In this document: piece after piece, positions 31,469 to 33,297 of the stretch | Layout: every line of letters starts with the position of its first letter | Numbering within the stretch: position 1 is the first letter of the stretch | From: CAYVKY01 sp964452115 | GTDB lineage: Bacteria; Bacteroidota; Ignavibacteria; Tepidaquicellales; Tepidaquicellaceae | Direction: 5' to 3' | NCBI GenBank assembly: GCA_964452115.1 | Contig: CAYVKY010000008.1 | Span: 1-33,297 of the forward strand | DNA: 33,297 bases | Notes under the pieces: model-generated | What the model was told of the DNA's origin: nothing | What the model saw: only the letters and a program-made list of their open reading frames with translations | Database searches by the model: none | Made by a program: the position numbers and the translations under genes

Positions 31469-32854
31469 ATGAGTAAAAATTTTTTAGAATACATACAAAA
31501 CGGAAGGGACCGATTTCTGGATGAACTGAAGGAGGTATTGTCAATACCTTCTGTCAGCAACAGCGAAGAAAACAAACAGGATGTTCTGAAATGTGCAAAT
31601 TGGCTTAAAGCCCATATGGACAGCATCGGAATCCGTAATACAAAAATTTTTGAAACAAAAGGGCATCCGATTGTTTACGGAGATTATATGTCTGCCGGCG
31701 ATGACAAGCCGTTTATTTTGATTTACGGGCATTACGATGTGCAGCCGCCTGACCCGCTCGATTTGTGGACAAGTCCTCCGTTCAAGCCCGTCATCAAAGA
31801 CGGAAAAATTTACGGGAGAGGAACCGCAGATGACAAAGGCCAGATATTTATTCATCTGAAAGCAATTGAATCACTGCTGCAAACTGAAGGAACGCTTCCT
31901 GTAAATGTAAAAATTATTTTCGAAGGTGAAGAAGAAATCGGCAGCGATAATCTTGAAGAATTTATTTCTTCGCATACAGATCTTCTGAAAGCAGATTATG
32001 TCGTTATATCCGATACTTCTATGTACGAAAAGGGAAAGCCGGCAATTTGTTACGGTTTAAGAGGACTTTGTTTTATGCAGATTGACGTAACCGGACCGAA
32101 CAGAGACCTGCATTCAGGAACGTACGGCGGAGGCGTGGATAATCCGATAAATGCACTTGCTGAAATAATTTCAAAACTTAAATCACCGGACGGGAAAATT
32201 CTCGTTGACGGATTTTATGATGATGTTGCTGACCTGACTGCCGAAGAGAGAAACGAACTTAATAAACTTCCGACTGACGAAGAAGCATTTAAAAAAGATT
32301 TAAATATTAATGCCGTAAAAGGCGAGACAGGTTACACGCTCGTTGAAAGGCTCACAGCGCGTCCGACACTTGATTGCAACGGTATCTGGGGGGGATTTGA
32401 AGGAAAAGGCGCCAAAACAGTGCTGCCTTCTATCGCAGGTGCAAAAGTATCTATGCGCCTCGTACCGGATCAGGATCCGGATAAAATTGCTAAACTTTTT
32501 GAAAAGTTTGTAAATAAAATTACACCTGATTCCGTGAAAGTGAAAGTTACAAATCTTCACGGAGGCAAACCGTCAGTAACGCCTATAAACTCACCGGCAA
32601 TAAAAGCGGCGATGAGCGCACTTAGAAAAGGTTTTGAAACCGAACCCGTGTTTATAAAAGAAGGCGGCTCAATACCGATAGTAAATGTATTTAAGGAAAA
32701 ATTAGGAGCGGATGCAATCCTTATGGGATTTGGACTTCCCGATGACGATATACATTCGCCAAATGAAAAATTTGACCTTGATAATTTCTTTAAAGGAATT
32801 ATTTCGGTCTGTTATTATTATCACGAATTATCTAATTTAGAAAAATTTAAATAG
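31469..32854 (+). CDS. M20-family metallopeptidase (dipeptidase-like)
   Basis: Cytoplasmic dizinc peptidase or amidohydrolase of the ArgE/DapE/CPG2 group. It has 461 residues. The first metal site is IYGHYDVQPPDP, the second GRGTADDKGQ, the catalytic base EGEEEIGS, and the dimerisation-domain histidine DLHSGTYGG. The LWTSPPFKPVIKDGKIYGRG segment is shared with dipeptidases of the CNDP type. The start is ATG one base after the TPR stop; an upstream in-frame alternative start within the TPR gene is not needed. The substrate is not determinable. It may be only a passenger of the TonB unit. Confidence 0.92.
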   Translation: MSKNFLEYIQNGRDRFLDELKEVLSIPSVSNSEENKQDVLKCANWLKAHMDSIGIRNTKIFETKGHPIVYGDYMSAGDDKPFILIYGHYDVQPPDPLDLWTSPPFKPVIKDGKIYGRGTADDKGQIFIHLKAIESLLQTEGTLPVNVKIIFEGEEEIGSDNLEEFISSHTDLLKADYVVISDTSMYEKGKPAICYGLRGLCFMQIDVTGPNRDLHSGTYGGGVDNPINALAEIISKLKSPDGKILVDGFYDDVADLTAEERNELNKLPTDEEAFKKDLNINAVKGETGYTLVERLTARPTLDCNGIWGGFEGKGAKTVLPSIAGAKVSMRLVPDQDPDKIAKLFEKFVNKITPDSVKVKVTNLHGGKPSVTPINSPAIKAAMSALRKGFETEPVFIKEGGSIPIVNVFKEKLGADAILMGFGLPDDDIHSPNEKFDLDNFFKGIISVCYYYHELSNLEKFK

Positions 32855-32858
32855 AACT

Positions 32859-33164
32859 ATGGCAATCGTAAAAAATAAGAAAACATTAAAGAAGCAAGCA
32901 CCGAAGTATAAATCGAGAGACATTCTGAAAATTGACCTGAACCCGTTAAATTATCTTATCATAGGTATCGGTCTCGTATTAATTATTATAGGGTATATAA
33001 TGCTATCACAGAATTCGGTTAACGGATTTGTACCTACAGTTATGGCTCCGATTGTACTCGTTATCGGATATTGCATAGTAATTCCAATCGGTATCCTTTA
33101 CCCGACAGTTAAAAAGGAAATTATCGAAGATTCGTCAGACAAGAATAAAACTCAGGCAATCTGA
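32859..33164 (+). CDS. DUF3098-like small membrane protein
   Basis: A 101-residue protein with a lysine-rich N-terminus and two spans (about 31-49 and 60-82). The pattern NYLIIGIGLVLIIIGYIML followed by MAPIVLVIGYC resembles the DUF3098 family of Bacteroidota, which lies near cell-division or undecaprenyl genes elsewhere; here neither is present. Function unknown. It starts four bases after the M20 stop, and the next 50 bases lead into ssrA without a clear terminator. Confidence 0.72.
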   Translation: MAIVKNKKTLKKQAPKYKSRDILKIDLNPLNYLIIGIGLVLIIIGYIMLSQNSVNGFVPTVMAPIVLVIGYCIVIPIGILYPTVKKEIIEDSSDKNKTQAI

Positions 33165-33196
33165 ACTTAACAGGCAATTGCAGAGTTTAAAAAGTA

Positions 33197-33210
33197 TAAA
33201 AGATCTTTTA
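33197..33210. promoter_or_regulatory. 14-bp palindrome before ssrA
   Basis: TAAAAGATCTTTTA is perfectly palindromic and lies six bases before the tmRNA 5' end, in the expected promoter core. It could be an operator or part of the promoter itself. Confidence 0.3.
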
Positions 33211-33215
33211 CATTT

Positions 33216-33297
33216 GGGAATGAAACGGCTTCGACGGGTCGAAAGATGGTCAGAGCAGCATATAGTGTTCTCAGCAAGCACTTTAAAAAGGTTGAAA
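33216..33297 (+). ncRNA. ssrA: tmRNA (5' part)
   Basis: The 5' end of transfer-messenger RNA, which rescues stalled ribosomes with SmpB. GGGAATG forms the 5' strand of the acceptor stem, followed by AAACGGCTTCGACGGG, nearly identical to the conserved tmRNA start (Thermus has GGGGGUGAAACGGUCUCGACGGG). The next bases enter helix 2 and the pseudoknot 1 region. The window ends after 82 bases, so the resume codon, tag peptide and 3' CCA end are not visible. The smpB gene lies at 15589 on the same strand. Confidence 0.93.

Noticed and set aside
33209..33216. TACATTTG as promoter -7 box of ssrA
   Set aside because: It overlaps the first base of the mature tmRNA, so transcription starting downstream of it could not make the 5' end.
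1..33297. CRISPR array, insertion sequence, prophage or toxin-antitoxin locus
   Set aside because: I found no regularly spaced repeats, transposase, integrase or phage-like genes in either strand.

Overview
The window looks like chromosomal DNA of a Bacteroidota-lineage bacterium, most likely Ignavibacteria or a close relative, probably from a metagenome assembly (there is a 10-N scaffold gap). The evidence is low GC, a secreted beta-helix protein ending in a type IX secretion sorting domain with the motif YPNPFNPST, lipid A synthesis (LpxA), bacillithiol synthesis (BshC), a Pit accessory/PiT pair, a TonB/PstS-like/TPR cassette, TAnnTTTG promoter boxes and A/T-rich leaders mostly lacking Shine-Dalgarno sequences. 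I see no insertion sequence, phage gene, integrase or CRISPR array. No gene-free stretch exceeds 300 bases.

Layout. 1-2660 (+): 3' end of lpxA with a terminator, then a two-gene low-affinity phosphate unit (Pit accessory protein and PiT permease). 2719-6583 (-): lepA-lepB, a small histone-H1-like protein, and the two membrane anchors of succinate dehydrogenase without sdhA or sdhB. 6752-7264 (+): a UPF0316 membrane protein. 7266-13332 (-): a compact seven-gene run of carbamate kinase, aspartate carbamoyltransferase, fabD, a DUF3109 cysteine-rich protein, fabG, a second short-chain dehydrogenase and a TerC-family protein. 13511-14901 (+): an M48 lipoprotein peptidase and a secreted partner. 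14893-15534 (-): a glyoxalase-II-like hydrolase. 15589-17865 (+): smpB, tyrS and a pyruvoyl-dependent arginine decarboxylase. 18019-19982 (-): a small unknown protein with a palindrome at its 5' end and the T9SS cargo gene with the assembly gap. 20051-23814 (+): bshC, a heptosyltransferase-like glycosyltransferase and rlmI, with overlapping ends. 23879-27641 (+): pstC-pstA-pstB and an L,D-transpeptidase. 27817-33164 (+): tonB, an 81-residue membrane/coiled-coil protein, a diverged PstS-like lipoprotein, a TPR protein, an M20 peptidase and a DUF3098-like protein. The window ends inside the tmRNA gene ssrA.

How the genes work together. There are two phosphate import systems (PiT and PstCAB). 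Both units start with a TAnnTTTG box only four bases before the ATG, suggesting leaderless mRNAs. The PstS-like protein is not beside pstCAB but in a TonB-led unit, and it lacks part of the usual phosphate-binding signature, so it may serve another envelope function. The carbamate kinase/ATCase pair could feed carbamoyl phosphate into pyrimidines or run in reverse. SmpB and the tmRNA, both in this window, form the trans-translation system. Most genes are ordinary housekeeping genes. The most worthwhile leads are the TonB/PstS-like cassette, the carbamate kinase/ATCase pair and the palindrome before the small unknown gene.
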